Translations under genes and position numbers: made by a program
NCBI RefSeq assembly: GCF_000252125.1
Contig: NZ_AHKF01000010.1
Span: 248,001-312,000, forward strand
Length of the DNA: 64,000 nucleotides
Source: Flavobacterium frigoris PS1
GTDB lineage: Bacteria; Bacteroidota; Bacteroidia; Flavobacteriales; Flavobacteriaceae
Reading direction: 5' to 3'
In this document: positions 33,399-42,110 of the stretch, piece by piece
Numbering within the stretch: the first letter of the stretch is position 1
How the letters are laid out: each line of letters begins with the position of its first letter
The notes under the pieces: model-generated
The model's input: only the letters and a program-made list of their open reading frames with translations
What the model was told of the DNA's origin: nothing
Databases searched by the model: none

Positions 33399-34151
33399 TT
33401 AATTTTTATTCACAATTGTCGATGATGCTTGGGCTGTACTCATTACCACTAAATCGGCAATGTTAATATGATACGGTCTAGAAACTACAAAATGAATTAT
33501 ATCAGCAATATCCTCTGGTTGCAAGGGGTCAAAACCTTTATACACGTTTGATGCCCTTTCAGTATCTCCTTTGAAACGCACCTCGCTGAATTCGGTTTGC
33601 ACCATTCCGGGATGAATAGCTCCGACCCTGATTCCAAAAGGGTTTAGGTCCATACGCATTCCTTGATTCAAGGCGTCAACGGCATGTTTTGTAGCACAAT
33701 AAACATTTCCATTCGGATACACTTCTTTTGCTGCAGTGGAACCAATATTGATAATATGACCTGATTTTCTTGCAATCATCTGGGGAATTATTGCCTTAGA
33801 AACATATAAAAGTCCTTTTATATTGATATCAATCATCGCGTCCCAATCGTCTACATCTCCAGTTTGAATTGGGTCTAAACCATGCGCATTACCAGCGTTG
33901 TTAATCAGAATGTCGATTTTGGAAAAAGCTTCGGGTAGAGAATTGATTTGTTCTGAAACAGCTTTCTTGTCCCGAACATCAAACTGTAAAGTGTGAACTT
34001 TGGTCAATTTAGAAAGTGCAGTTTCAAGTTCAAGCAGTCGATCTTCCCGTCTTCCGCAAAGTATGATTTTGTACTTGTTTTGTGCTAATATTTCGGCTGT
34101 TGCTTTACCAATTCCGCTGGTAGCTCCAGTTATGAGGACTGTTTTATTCAT
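33399..34151 (-). CDS. short-chain dehydrogenase/reductase (YdfG-like)
   Basis: The 250-residue classical SDR has the cofactor motif TGATSGIGKAT, NNAG, catalytic Ser in INIGSTAAKEVY and the Tyr/Lys pair in YCATKHA. The RVGAIHPGMVQTEFSEVRFKGD block fits the YdfG/serine-3-dehydrogenase group that reduces 3-hydroxy acid semialdehydes. The substrate is not fixed by sequence. The next gene downstream of its promoter side is an aldo/keto reductase on the same strand, 116 bp away. Confidence 0.88.
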   Translation of the reverse strand: MNKTVLITGATSGIGKATAEILAQNKYKIILCGRREDRLLELETALSKLTKVHTLQFDVRDKKAVSEQINSLPEAFSKIDILINNAGNAHGLDPIQTGDVDDWDAMIDINIKGLLYVSKAIIPQMIARKSGHIINIGSTAAKEVYPNGNVYCATKHAVDALNQGMRMDLNPFGIRVGAIHPGMVQTEFSEVRFKGDTERASNVYKGFDPLQPEDIADIIHFVVSRPYHINIADLVVMSTAQASSTIVNKN

Positions 34152-34267
34152 GGTTTGTATTTTTGTTTCGTTCGTTTCTAATCATATAAACTAGGTTAAT
34201 ATGGACAACAACAGAAAATAATTAGAGATCTGCTATTACATATTGAAACCCAAAATCAGACCGTTAT

Positions 34268-35140
34268 TTAAGGCACATCTTTTCCCATACTTTCTGACCA
34301 AATGGCAAACCAATCTTCTTTGTCAAGATCTAACTCGACCGCTTTCATCAGAGATTGTATACGTGCTACATTAACAGTTCCCGCAATAGGCATTACTTTT
34401 GCCGGATGTTTCAAAACCCACGAAAGCAAAATGGTATCTGAGCCTAAATGGTATTTGGAGACTAGTGTCGCAAGTAATTTTTTCAATCGATGCGTTTGTG
34501 GAATGTCTTTCCTGAATACGCAACCTAATGGATTCCAAGACATGGGACGAATTTCGTGCATTTGCATATAATCAAAGCTTCCATCGAGCATCGGTTCAAA
34601 ATTGGTTGCTGAAAACTGGACCTGATTATAGCTGATTTCCGTTTTTTGACGAATCAGTTCCGTTTGTGAGGAAGTGAAATTCGAAAGTCCAAAATCGATT
34701 ATTTTCCCCTCAGATTTTAGTTTTTCAACTGCTTCAGCAATTTCGTCAGCCTGCATTAACGGACTCGGTCTGTGCAGTAAAAATACGTCTAAATAATCAG
34801 TTTGCAGATTCTTTAACGATTGTTCAACCGACTTGATAATGTGCGGTTTGGAATAGTCATAATGCTTTACAGTATTGTCTCTGTTTTCTGACAACATCTT
34901 AATTCCACATTTAGATATTAATTGCATTTTTTCTCTTGCTATTTTGCTCGAGGAAAATGCTTTTCCAAAATCAGCTTCTGTGGTATATGAACCATAAATA
35001 TCGGCATGATCAAAGGTCGTAATTTTGTTTTCAAGACAAACGTGGATCATGTTTTCCATTTCCTTTGAAGTGAGGTTTTTATCCCAAACTCCCCAATTCA
35101 TAGTTCCTGCTATTATAGGTGATAAAGTTGTTTTATTCAT
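34268..35140 (-). CDS. aldo/keto reductase
   Basis: The 290-residue protein has the AKR motifs FDHADIYGSYTTE (catalytic Asp/Tyr), a Lys in LISKCGIKM, FLLHRPSPLMQ with the His, and C-terminal SWVLKHPAKVMPIAGT for NADPH binding. It resembles YdhF-type oxidoreductases. The substrate is unknown. It is upstream of the SDR gene on the minus strand and divergent from the Bat operon. Confidence 0.9.
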   Translation of the reverse strand: MNKTTLSPIIAGTMNWGVWDKNLTSKEMENMIHVCLENKITTFDHADIYGSYTTEADFGKAFSSSKIAREKMQLISKCGIKMLSENRDNTVKHYDYSKPHIIKSVEQSLKNLQTDYLDVFLLHRPSPLMQADEIAEAVEKLKSEGKIIDFGLSNFTSSQTELIRQKTEISYNQVQFSATNFEPMLDGSFDYMQMHEIRPMSWNPLGCVFRKDIPQTHRLKKLLATLVSKYHLGSDTILLSWVLKHPAKVMPIAGTVNVARIQSLMKAVELDLDKEDWFAIWSESMGKDVP

Positions 35141-35352
35141 GGTTTTTATTTTTTAGTAAAATCGGTAATTATGCGATTCCGAAGTATATTTTTCAAAGTT
35201 CTTAAAAATATAAAAATTGTATCATAATTCGACCTTAAAATTAGGGCATTTGCCGAAGTTTTAACCATTTTTTAACATCTTACCTCTAAAAAATAATTCA
35301 ATTTGCACTCTCAAAAGTAAGGCATTAAATTCAAGGTTTTAAAAATATCAAT

Positions 35353-36357
35353 ATGGAAGAAAATACATCGACTTTAGACATAAGAGCAATCAATGAAAAA
35401 ATAGAAAGAGAGAGCGCTTTTATCGACCTTCTGACTATGGAAATGAATAAAGTGATTGTGGGTCAAAAGCACATGATCGAACGATTGTTAATTGGACTTT
35501 TGGGTCAGGGACATATTTTATTAGAAGGTGTTCCGGGATTAGCAAAAACTCTGGCCATAAATACGCTGTCACAAGCGGTGCATGGATCGTTCAGCAGAAT
35601 CCAGTTTACACCGGATTTATTACCTGCGGATGTTGTAGGAACCATGATATACAACATTAAACAAAATGAATTCTCTATTAAAAAGGGGCCTATTTTTGCC
35701 AATTTTGTATTAGCTGATGAGATTAACCGTGCGCCAGCCAAAGTGCAATCAGCATTATTAGAGGCGATGCAGGAAAAGCAAGTAACTATTGGTGATACTA
35801 CTTTCAAGTTAGAGAGACCTTTCTTAGTTTTGGCTACTCAAAATCCAATTGAACAAGAAGGAACATACCAACTTCCGGAAGCGCAGGTCGATCGTTTTAT
35901 GTTGAAAACAGTTATCGATTATCCTAAAATGGATGAAGAGCGCCTAGTTATTCGTCAAAATCTAAAAGGAAGCTATGAGAAAGTAAATCAAGTGGTTTCT
36001 GTTGAACAGATTTTACGTGCACAGGAAGCAGTTCGTGAAGTGTACATGGACGAAAAAATAGAAAAATACATTCTTGATATCGTGTTTGCTACTCGTTTTC
36101 CAGAGAAATATAAACTGGCTGATTTGAAACCATTAATCAGTTTTGGAGCATCGCCACGTGGAAGTATCAATTTAGCGAATGCAGCCAAATGTTATGCTTT
36201 CATAAAACGTCGTGGTTATGTTATTCCTGAGGATGTTCGTGCCGTTGTACATGATGTATTGCGTCACAGAATTGGGATTACTTACGAGGCGGAGGCTGAA
36301 AATATTACTTCTGTTGATATCATTAATAAAATCATCAACGAAGTAGAAGTGCCTTAA
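35353..36357 (+). CDS. MoxR-family AAA+ ATPase
   Basis: The 334-residue protein has Walker A in EGVPGLAKT, Walker B in VLADEINRAPAKVQ, and the ATQNPIEQEGTYQLPEAQVDRF and FGASPRGSINL blocks of the MoxR family. It heads a seven-gene downstream cluster of DUF58 and Bat proteins and probably acts as a chaperone-like ATPase with the VWA-domain proteins. The spacer after it holds a TTTAAAC-rich inverted repeat. Typical length, no anomaly. Confidence 0.95.
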   Translation: MEENTSTLDIRAINEKIERESAFIDLLTMEMNKVIVGQKHMIERLLIGLLGQGHILLEGVPGLAKTLAINTLSQAVHGSFSRIQFTPDLLPADVVGTMIYNIKQNEFSIKKGPIFANFVLADEINRAPAKVQSALLEAMQEKQVTIGDTTFKLERPFLVLATQNPIEQEGTYQLPEAQVDRFMLKTVIDYPKMDEERLVIRQNLKGSYEKVNQVVSVEQILRAQEAVREVYMDEKIEKYILDIVFATRFPEKYKLADLKPLISFGASPRGSINLANAAKCYAFIKRRGYVIPEDVRAVVHDVLRHRIGITYEAEAENITSVDIINKIINEVEVP

Positions 36358-36358
36358 A

Positions 36359-36432
36359 GTTTGTTTAATGTTTAAAGTTTCAGGTTCTTGAATGTCAAGC
36401 TTGAAACGTTAAAATTTTAAACTTTAAACAAA
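36359..36432. repeat. TTTAAAC-rich inverted repeat between moxR and the DUF58 gene
   Basis: GTTTAATGTTTAAAGTTTCA faces TTGAAACG...TTTTAAACTTTAAAC across a short loop. It is related in composition to 5588-5655. Confidence 0.55.
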
Positions 36433-36439
36433 TTAAAGA

Positions 36440-37303
36440 ATGGATACAAAAGAGCTTTTAAAGAAAGTACGTAAAATAGAAATTAAAACCAGAAGGTTGA
36501 GCGATCATATCTTTTCTGGGGAATACCATACTTCGTTTAAGGGGCGCGGAATGACGTTCAGCGAAGTGCGACAATATCAATATGGAGACGATATTCGTGC
36601 TATTGACTGGAACGTAACAGCGCGTTATAACGAAGCGCACGTTAAAGTTTTTGAAGAAGAGCGGGAATTGACGATGATGTTGATGGTTGATATTTCAGGC
36701 TCGGAGAGTTTTGGTTCTCAAAAACAATTCAAAAAAGATATTGTTACTGAAATTGCGGCGACGATGGCTTTTTCGGCAACCCAAAATAATGATAAAATTG
36801 GTTTGATATTATTTTCAGACCAAATTGAATTATATATTCCGCCTAAAAAAGGGCGATCACATGTGCTACGTATCATTCGGGAATTGATAGAGTTTGAACC
36901 TAAAAGCCTTAAAACTGATCTTGCTCAAGCATTGAAGTTTTTATCAAGCACCCAAAAGAAGAAAGCCATCGTATTTATGATTTCTGATTTCATGTGTGGA
37001 GATTATGAGCAAACCCTAAAAATAGCATCTAAGAAACACGACATTACAGGTATTCGAGTATTTGATATTCGCGAAGAAAAAATGCCAAATATTGGTATGG
37101 TTTCAATGCTAGATGCTGAAACGGGTGAAACGCAGTTAATTGACACCAGTTCGAAAACAGTACGTCTCAATTACGAGAAATATTACAGGGATAAAGTAAA
37201 TTATTTCAAGGAAACTTTCAGCAAATCAGGTTCAGGAGTTGTTAATACTAGAGTTGATGAAAGCTATGTGACCAAATTGTTGGGGTATTTTAAATCGAGA
37301 TAG
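36440..37303 (+). CDS. DUF58 domain protein of the Bat operon
   Basis: The 287-residue protein contains the DUF58 hallmark GRGMTFSEVRQYQYGDDIRAIDWNVTAR and a VWA-like fold (MMLMVDISGSESFG). Such proteins are always found next to MoxR ATPases and are thought to be partners or substrates of them. It follows moxR by 82 bp. No signal peptide. Confidence 0.93.
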   Translation: MDTKELLKKVRKIEIKTRRLSDHIFSGEYHTSFKGRGMTFSEVRQYQYGDDIRAIDWNVTARYNEAHVKVFEEERELTMMLMVDISGSESFGSQKQFKKDIVTEIAATMAFSATQNNDKIGLILFSDQIELYIPPKKGRSHVLRIIRELIEFEPKSLKTDLAQALKFLSSTQKKKAIVFMISDFMCGDYEQTLKIASKKHDITGIRVFDIREEKMPNIGMVSMLDAETGETQLIDTSSKTVRLNYEKYYRDKVNYFKETFSKSGSGVVNTRVDESYVTKLLGYFKSR

Positions 37304-37433
37304 AGATTTTTGATTAAGTATGAAACAGCCAAAACAAATCTGAAATAATTTATGTTTTTGATATCAAACGAATAATGAATTTGTAAGAAATCTAAAATCG
37401 TTAATCAAAAATCTAAAATTTCAAGAATTAAAT

Positions 37434-39068
37434 ATGAAAAAAAACATATACCTACTAATCTTGCTTCTTTCCACTGCAATTTTTGCTCAGCAAAAAAGGT
37501 TGGAAACAAGTATCGATACAACGAAAAATAAAATTGGTGCCGAGTTTAAGTTAACCATAAAAACTTCGGTGGATACCTTGTCTAAAGTTATTTTTCCAAA
37601 CCTTAAAAATATTGGAGCCCTTGAGGTGATTCGGTCTTATCCAATTGACACGGTAAAAAAAGAGGACCGTTATGAATTAATCAAGGAATACGGACTGACT
37701 CAATTTGATTCTGGAAAGTATTCCATTCCAAGTATCAAGATTTTTATCAATAGTAAGCCGTACATGTCGGATTCTCTTTTGGTAGAAGTTGCAAATGTTC
37801 AAGTCGACACATTGAAACAAAAAATGTACGACATTAAGGATATTACGCCAGTAAAGAGTTCATTGGGCAACTGGTGGAAATACCTTTTGATAGTAGCTTT
37901 ATTTCTGGGTATTGGTGTATTGGTATATTGGTTGGTGAAAAAACAACAAAAGAAAAAGATCGAGGAAGAGGTCTATAAAACTCCTATTGAAAAAGCGACC
38001 AGTCTACTGAATAGCTTAGAGAAGAAAGAGCTTTGGCAAAAAGGGGAGGTTAAAGAATATTATAGCGAGTTAACTGATATTGCTCGAAATTACATTGAGG
38101 AAGCGATAGAAATTCCTGCTATGGAAAGTACTACTTCAGAATTGATTTTGGGACTTAGAGCTGCTTCAGTCAGAAAAAAGATGACGGTTTCGAAGGAAAC
38201 TATTGAAAATCTGGAACGAGTTTTGAAACAAGCCGATTTAGTAAAATTTGCGAAGTCAAAACCATTGGACTACGAAATAGCAGAGGATAAAAATAAAATA
38301 CAAAAAGCAATTCTAACACTAGACAGTTCTATTCCTGTTGAGGTTGAAATTGAAGAAGATGCGATTCTGAATGAAGCACAAAAACAAAAACAGATTCAAA
38401 TTCAATTAAAACAAAAGAGAAAAAGAAGAATTCTAATTGCAGCCGCTTCCGTTCTTTTCTTACTGTTGGCTACGACGAGTTATTTTATCGTGACCAAAGG
38501 CTTTACTTATGTTAAGGATACAGTCACTGGAAACTCAAGTAAAGAACTATTGGAACGAGAATGGATAAAAAGTACCTACGGGAATCCAGGGGTTGTTATA
38601 GAGACTCCTGAAGTACTGAGAAGGATAGACTTGACAAAATCATTGCCTAAAAACGGATTGGCACTTATTAAAGAAATGAATTCTTTCGCCATTGGCGGAG
38701 TTGCTGATGAGTTTTACCTGATGGTTTCTACTTATAAATACAAACAAGACTCGACAGCAGTTGATTTAAAAAAATCATTAGAGGTTACTTTGCAGACATT
38801 AGAATCTCAAGGAGCACAAAATATGATTGTGAAACAAGAAGATTTTGAGACTAAAGAGGGCGTAACCGGGATTAAAGGATACGGTACTTTTATGAGAGTG
38901 AATGATAAGTCGATAGGAAGCGAAAAATTATATTATGAGATCGTATTATTCAGCCAACAAGGGGGATTACAACAAATTATGATTTTCCATAAAGACGGTG
39001 ATTCTTATGCAAATGAAATAGCTGACAGAGTGATGAGCTCAGTCGAATTAATACAACTAAGTAAATAA
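37434..39068 (+). CDS. BatD-related membrane protein of the Bat operon
   Basis: The 544-residue protein has a signal peptide (MKKNIYLLILLLSTAIFAQQ), a beta-rich exported part, a membrane segment around 145-165 (WWKYLLIVALFLGIGVLVYWL) and a second around 330-352 (ILIAAASVLFLLLATTSYFIV). The central cytosolic part has helices (EYYSELTDIARNYIEEAIEIPAMESTTSEL) seen in DUF4381/BatD-type proteins. The C-terminal part is unfamiliar. It overlaps batA by one base (TAATG), so translation is coupled. Confidence 0.75.
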   Translation: MKKNIYLLILLLSTAIFAQQKRLETSIDTTKNKIGAEFKLTIKTSVDTLSKVIFPNLKNIGALEVIRSYPIDTVKKEDRYELIKEYGLTQFDSGKYSIPSIKIFINSKPYMSDSLLVEVANVQVDTLKQKMYDIKDITPVKSSLGNWWKYLLIVALFLGIGVLVYWLVKKQQKKKIEEEVYKTPIEKATSLLNSLEKKELWQKGEVKEYYSELTDIARNYIEEAIEIPAMESTTSELILGLRAASVRKKMTVSKETIENLERVLKQADLVKFAKSKPLDYEIAEDKNKIQKAILTLDSSIPVEVEIEEDAILNEAQKQKQIQIQLKQKRKRRILIAAASVLFLLLATTSYFIVTKGFTYVKDTVTGNSSKELLEREWIKSTYGNPGVVIETPEVLRRIDLTKSLPKNGLALIKEMNSFAIGGVADEFYLMVSTYKYKQDSTAVDLKKSLEVTLQTLESQGAQNMIVKQEDFETKEGVTGIKGYGTFMRVNDKSIGSEKLYYEIVLFSQQGGLQQIMIFHKDGDSYANEIADRVMSSVELIQLSK

Positions 39069-40069
39069 TGACGAATATAACTTTTCTAAATCCTGAGTTT
39101 TTCTGGTTGTTTCTTTTGATTCCAATTGCCATTATCTGGTTGGTTTTTAAAAGGAATGAGCAATCAGTCGCTTTAAAAATCAGTTCAATTCAAGGGTTCA
39201 AGGGATCGACATCTTTATTGGCAAGGCTAAAGCCCTTTTTAAGCGTATTTCGATTATTGGCGTTAAGCTCTTTAATTGTGGCCATGGCAAGACCAAGAAC
39301 GGTTGACATAAGCAACAAAACAAAAACGACAAAGGGAATTGATATTGTTATGGCAGTAGACGTTTCCGGGAGTATGTTGGCCAAGGATTTGAAACCAAAT
39401 AGGATGGAAGCGCTAAAAAGAGTGGCGGCCGATTTTGTAGACGAAAGACCTAACGATAGAATAGGACTAGTGGTTTATGCCTCTGAAGCGTATACAAAAA
39501 CACCGGTAACCAGCGATAAAGCTGTTATTCTTGAGGCTATTAAGAGCATAAAATACGATAATGTTTTACAAGATGGAACGGGAATAGGGATGGGATTAGC
39601 CACTGCCGTAAACAGATTGAAAGACAGTAAGGCCAAAAGTAAAGTGATTATTCTTTTGACGGATGGAGTTAATAATGCGGGTTTTATTGAGCCAGAAACG
39701 GCAGCAGATATTGCTAAACAATATGGAATAAAAGTATACACCATAGGGATAGGAACAAATGGTATGGCGGAATTCCCATATGCTGTTGCTCCAAACGGTC
39801 AGTTTTTGTTCCAAATGATGAAAGTGGAAATTGATGAAAGATTGATGAAAAGTATCGCCAAAAAAACTGACGGACGGTATTTTAGAGCAACAAGTAATAA
39901 TAAGCTGGCTGAAATTTATGGTGAAATCAACAAATTAGAAACCACCGAAATCGAAGAGCTTAAGTTTTATGATTACGATGAGAAATATAGATCTTTTGTG
40001 TGGCTTGCAGGATTTTTATTGTTAGCTGAAATTGGTTTAAGAAATACAGTATACAAAAGCTTCATTTAG
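39068..40069 (+). CDS. batA: BatA, VWA-domain membrane protein
   Basis: The 333-residue protein has two N-terminal membrane segments (about 10-27 and 55-75), a von Willebrand A domain with the MIDAS motif AVDVSGSM, later TGIGMGLATAVNRLK and LLTDGVNN, and a C-terminal membrane segment. This is the BatA arrangement. The Bat proteins were linked to aerotolerance in Bacteroides, but the mechanism is unsettled. It begins in overlap with the preceding gene. Confidence 0.92.
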   Translation: MTNITFLNPEFFWLFLLIPIAIIWLVFKRNEQSVALKISSIQGFKGSTSLLARLKPFLSVFRLLALSSLIVAMARPRTVDISNKTKTTKGIDIVMAVDVSGSMLAKDLKPNRMEALKRVAADFVDERPNDRIGLVVYASEAYTKTPVTSDKAVILEAIKSIKYDNVLQDGTGIGMGLATAVNRLKDSKAKSKVIILLTDGVNNAGFIEPETAADIAKQYGIKVYTIGIGTNGMAEFPYAVAPNGQFLFQMMKVEIDERLMKSIAKKTDGRYFRATSNNKLAEIYGEINKLETTEIEELKFYDYDEKYRSFVWLAGFLLLAEIGLRNTVYKSFI

Positions 40070-40175
40070 GTTGTTAAAGAATGGAGTAAAGAGAGTCATA
40101 AATGGCACTCTATGATTTAAAATAATTTGGTGTACTTTGTGCTAAAACATGGTGCCCTTTGTGTTTAAGAAAAAT

Positions 40176-41210
40176 ATGGAATTAGACGAAAAAAAATATT
40201 TATACCTGCTATTCATACTGCCGTTAGTAGTGTTGTTGTTTCTATACAATTTATATTGGAAACGAAAAAAGCAGCGTGAATTTGGAGATTTGGACGCGAT
40301 AAAAAGATTAAGTCCAGAGAAGTCTACTTTTAAGCCCACTTTCAAACTGGTAATTATTCTTTTGGCATTGGCTGGATTGATATTAGGATTGGTAAATCCA
40401 AAAATAGGGACCAAAATGGAAACGGTGAAAAGGGAAGGAATTGATATCGTTTTTGCGATGGATATTTCTAAAAGTATGCTTGCCGAAGATATTGCTCCAA
40501 GCCGATTAGAGAAAAGCAAACAGATAGTTTCGCAAATCATAAACCAATTAGGAAATGACAGAATCGGTATTGTAGCTTATGCAGGAAGTGCGTTTCCAGT
40601 CTTGCCTATAACGACAGATTACAGCGTGGCTAAAATGTTTTTGCAAAGCATGAATACAGGAATGGTTTCTTCGCAAGGGACATCTCTTGATGAAGCGATC
40701 AAATTATCGGCGACTTATTTTGACGACAAGAGCAAAACGAGTAAGTTGTTGATTTTGATTTCTGATGGCGAAGACCATTCTGAAGGAGCACAAGCAGCGG
40801 CGGAAGAAGCCAATAAGCAGGGAATGAGAATTATTACGATAGGAATCGGAACCGAAAAAGGAGGGACTATTCCTTTAAAAAGGAACGGAATTGTTGAAAG
40901 CTATCAGCGAGACAATAATGACCAAGTTGTAGTTACAAAATTAAACCGTGCTAGTTTAGAAGCAATCGCAAAGGCTACAAAAGGCGGTTATGTGAACGGA
41001 AACAACACTAAAGAAGTGCTGGAATACATAAAAAGTACTTTGGATAAAATTCAAAAAACTGAATTTGAATCTACGCAAATGGCAGATTTTCAGTCGCAAT
41101 TTCAATGGTTTCTTGGAATCGCATTTGGTTTGTTGTTTTTAGATTTCTTCTTGTTAGAAAGAAAAACGAACTGGGTTAGCAAGTTGAATTTATTTAACGA
41201 AGAAAAGTAA
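40176..41210 (+). CDS. batB: BatB, VWA-domain membrane protein
   Basis: The 344-residue protein has N-terminal membrane segments (YLYLLFILPLVVLLFLYNLYW and LVIILLALAGLILGLV), a VWA domain with MIDAS motif AMDISKSM and LISDGEDHS, and a C-terminal membrane segment. I start at the ATG at 40176 (MELDEKKYLY), since the longer frame to 40149 adds residues with no family likeness. It is paralogous to batA, which lies directly before it. Confidence 0.92.
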   Translation: MELDEKKYLYLLFILPLVVLLFLYNLYWKRKKQREFGDLDAIKRLSPEKSTFKPTFKLVIILLALAGLILGLVNPKIGTKMETVKREGIDIVFAMDISKSMLAEDIAPSRLEKSKQIVSQIINQLGNDRIGIVAYAGSAFPVLPITTDYSVAKMFLQSMNTGMVSSQGTSLDEAIKLSATYFDDKSKTSKLLILISDGEDHSEGAQAAAEEANKQGMRIITIGIGTEKGGTIPLKRNGIVESYQRDNNDQVVVTKLNRASLEAIAKATKGGYVNGNNTKEVLEYIKSTLDKIQKTEFESTQMADFQSQFQWFLGIAFGLLFLDFFLLERKTNWVSKLNLFNEEK

Positions 41211-41263
41211 ATCGTTACTCCTTCAAAGTTTTGGCTTTGTAGGATTGACAGAATTAAATTAAA

Positions 41264-42031
41264 ATGAAAAACATTAAGAAATATATATTTGCCTCTTTCT
41301 TCTTTCTCCTTTGGGGACTGGGAGGAGTGTTTGCCCAAGAAAAGGATAAAAGTTTGCCTAAAGCAAATGACGAATATGCTGACAGTAAGTTTGTTGACGC
41401 TGAAGCGAATTATAGGATTTCAAATTCAAAATTCCCCAGTAGAACTATTGCTTCCTATAATTTAGGGAATGCGATTTACAAGCAAAACCAAGCTTCAGAA
41501 GCGAAATTTGCCTATGCAAAATCAATAAAAAATGCCAAAACTAGACCTCAAAAGCACAAAGCCTTCCATAATTTAGGAAATGTTTTTATGAAGGAGAAAA
41601 ATTATACTGAGGCAGTAGAAGCATATAAAAATGCACTTCGCAACAATCCAGCTGACGAGGAAACAAGATACAATTACGCCTTGGCTAAGAAGATGCTAAA
41701 GGAAAATCCTCCGAAAGACGATAAGAGCAAGGATAAAAAAGACAAGGATAAAGATAAAAAGGACAAAGACAACAAGGATAAAAAAGATCAAGACAAGGAT
41801 AAAAAGGACGATAAAAGCGATAAGGATAAAGATAAAAAGGACAAAGAAGGAAAGGATAAGGATGACAAACCGAAAGATCAAGAAAAACCAAAGCCAGCTC
41901 CTGGCGGAATTTCAAAACAACGATTAGAAAACCTTTTAGATGCCGTTAGTAATGAAGAAAAGAAAGTTCAAGACAAAGTAAACGCTTCGAAAGTAAAAGG
42001 GAAGCCTACGAAAACTGAGAAAGATTGGTAA
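41264..42031 (+). CDS. batC: BatC, TPR protein with Lys/Asp-rich tract
   Basis: The 255-residue protein has a signal peptide (KKYIFASFFFLLWGLGGVFAQ), tetratricopeptide repeats (about 45-140, ending KNALRNNPADEETRYNYALAKKML) and then a low-complexity run of Lys and Asp from about 150 to 210. A conserved C-terminal segment (GGISKQRLENLLDAVSNEEKKVQDKV) follows. The highly charged tract is a tolerated variable spacer in BatC proteins. It sits between batB and batD. Confidence 0.9.
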   Translation: MKNIKKYIFASFFFLLWGLGGVFAQEKDKSLPKANDEYADSKFVDAEANYRISNSKFPSRTIASYNLGNAIYKQNQASEAKFAYAKSIKNAKTRPQKHKAFHNLGNVFMKEKNYTEAVEAYKNALRNNPADEETRYNYALAKKMLKENPPKDDKSKDKKDKDKDKKDKDNKDKKDQDKDKKDDKSDKDKDKKDKEGKDKDDKPKDQEKPKPAPGGISKQRLENLLDAVSNEEKKVQDKVNASKVKGKPTKTEKDW

Positions 42032-42110
42032 TCAATTTTATCAGTTAGGAAATTAGGCACGCAACAATAGAATTTAATATATATCCGGTAAGGAAAGATT
42101 GAATAAGAAA

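Noticed and set aside
41705..41890. Tandem repeat in batC considered as a CRISPR-like array
   Set aside because: The units are short and in frame, encode Lys/Asp and have no spacers; it is a low-complexity protein tract.
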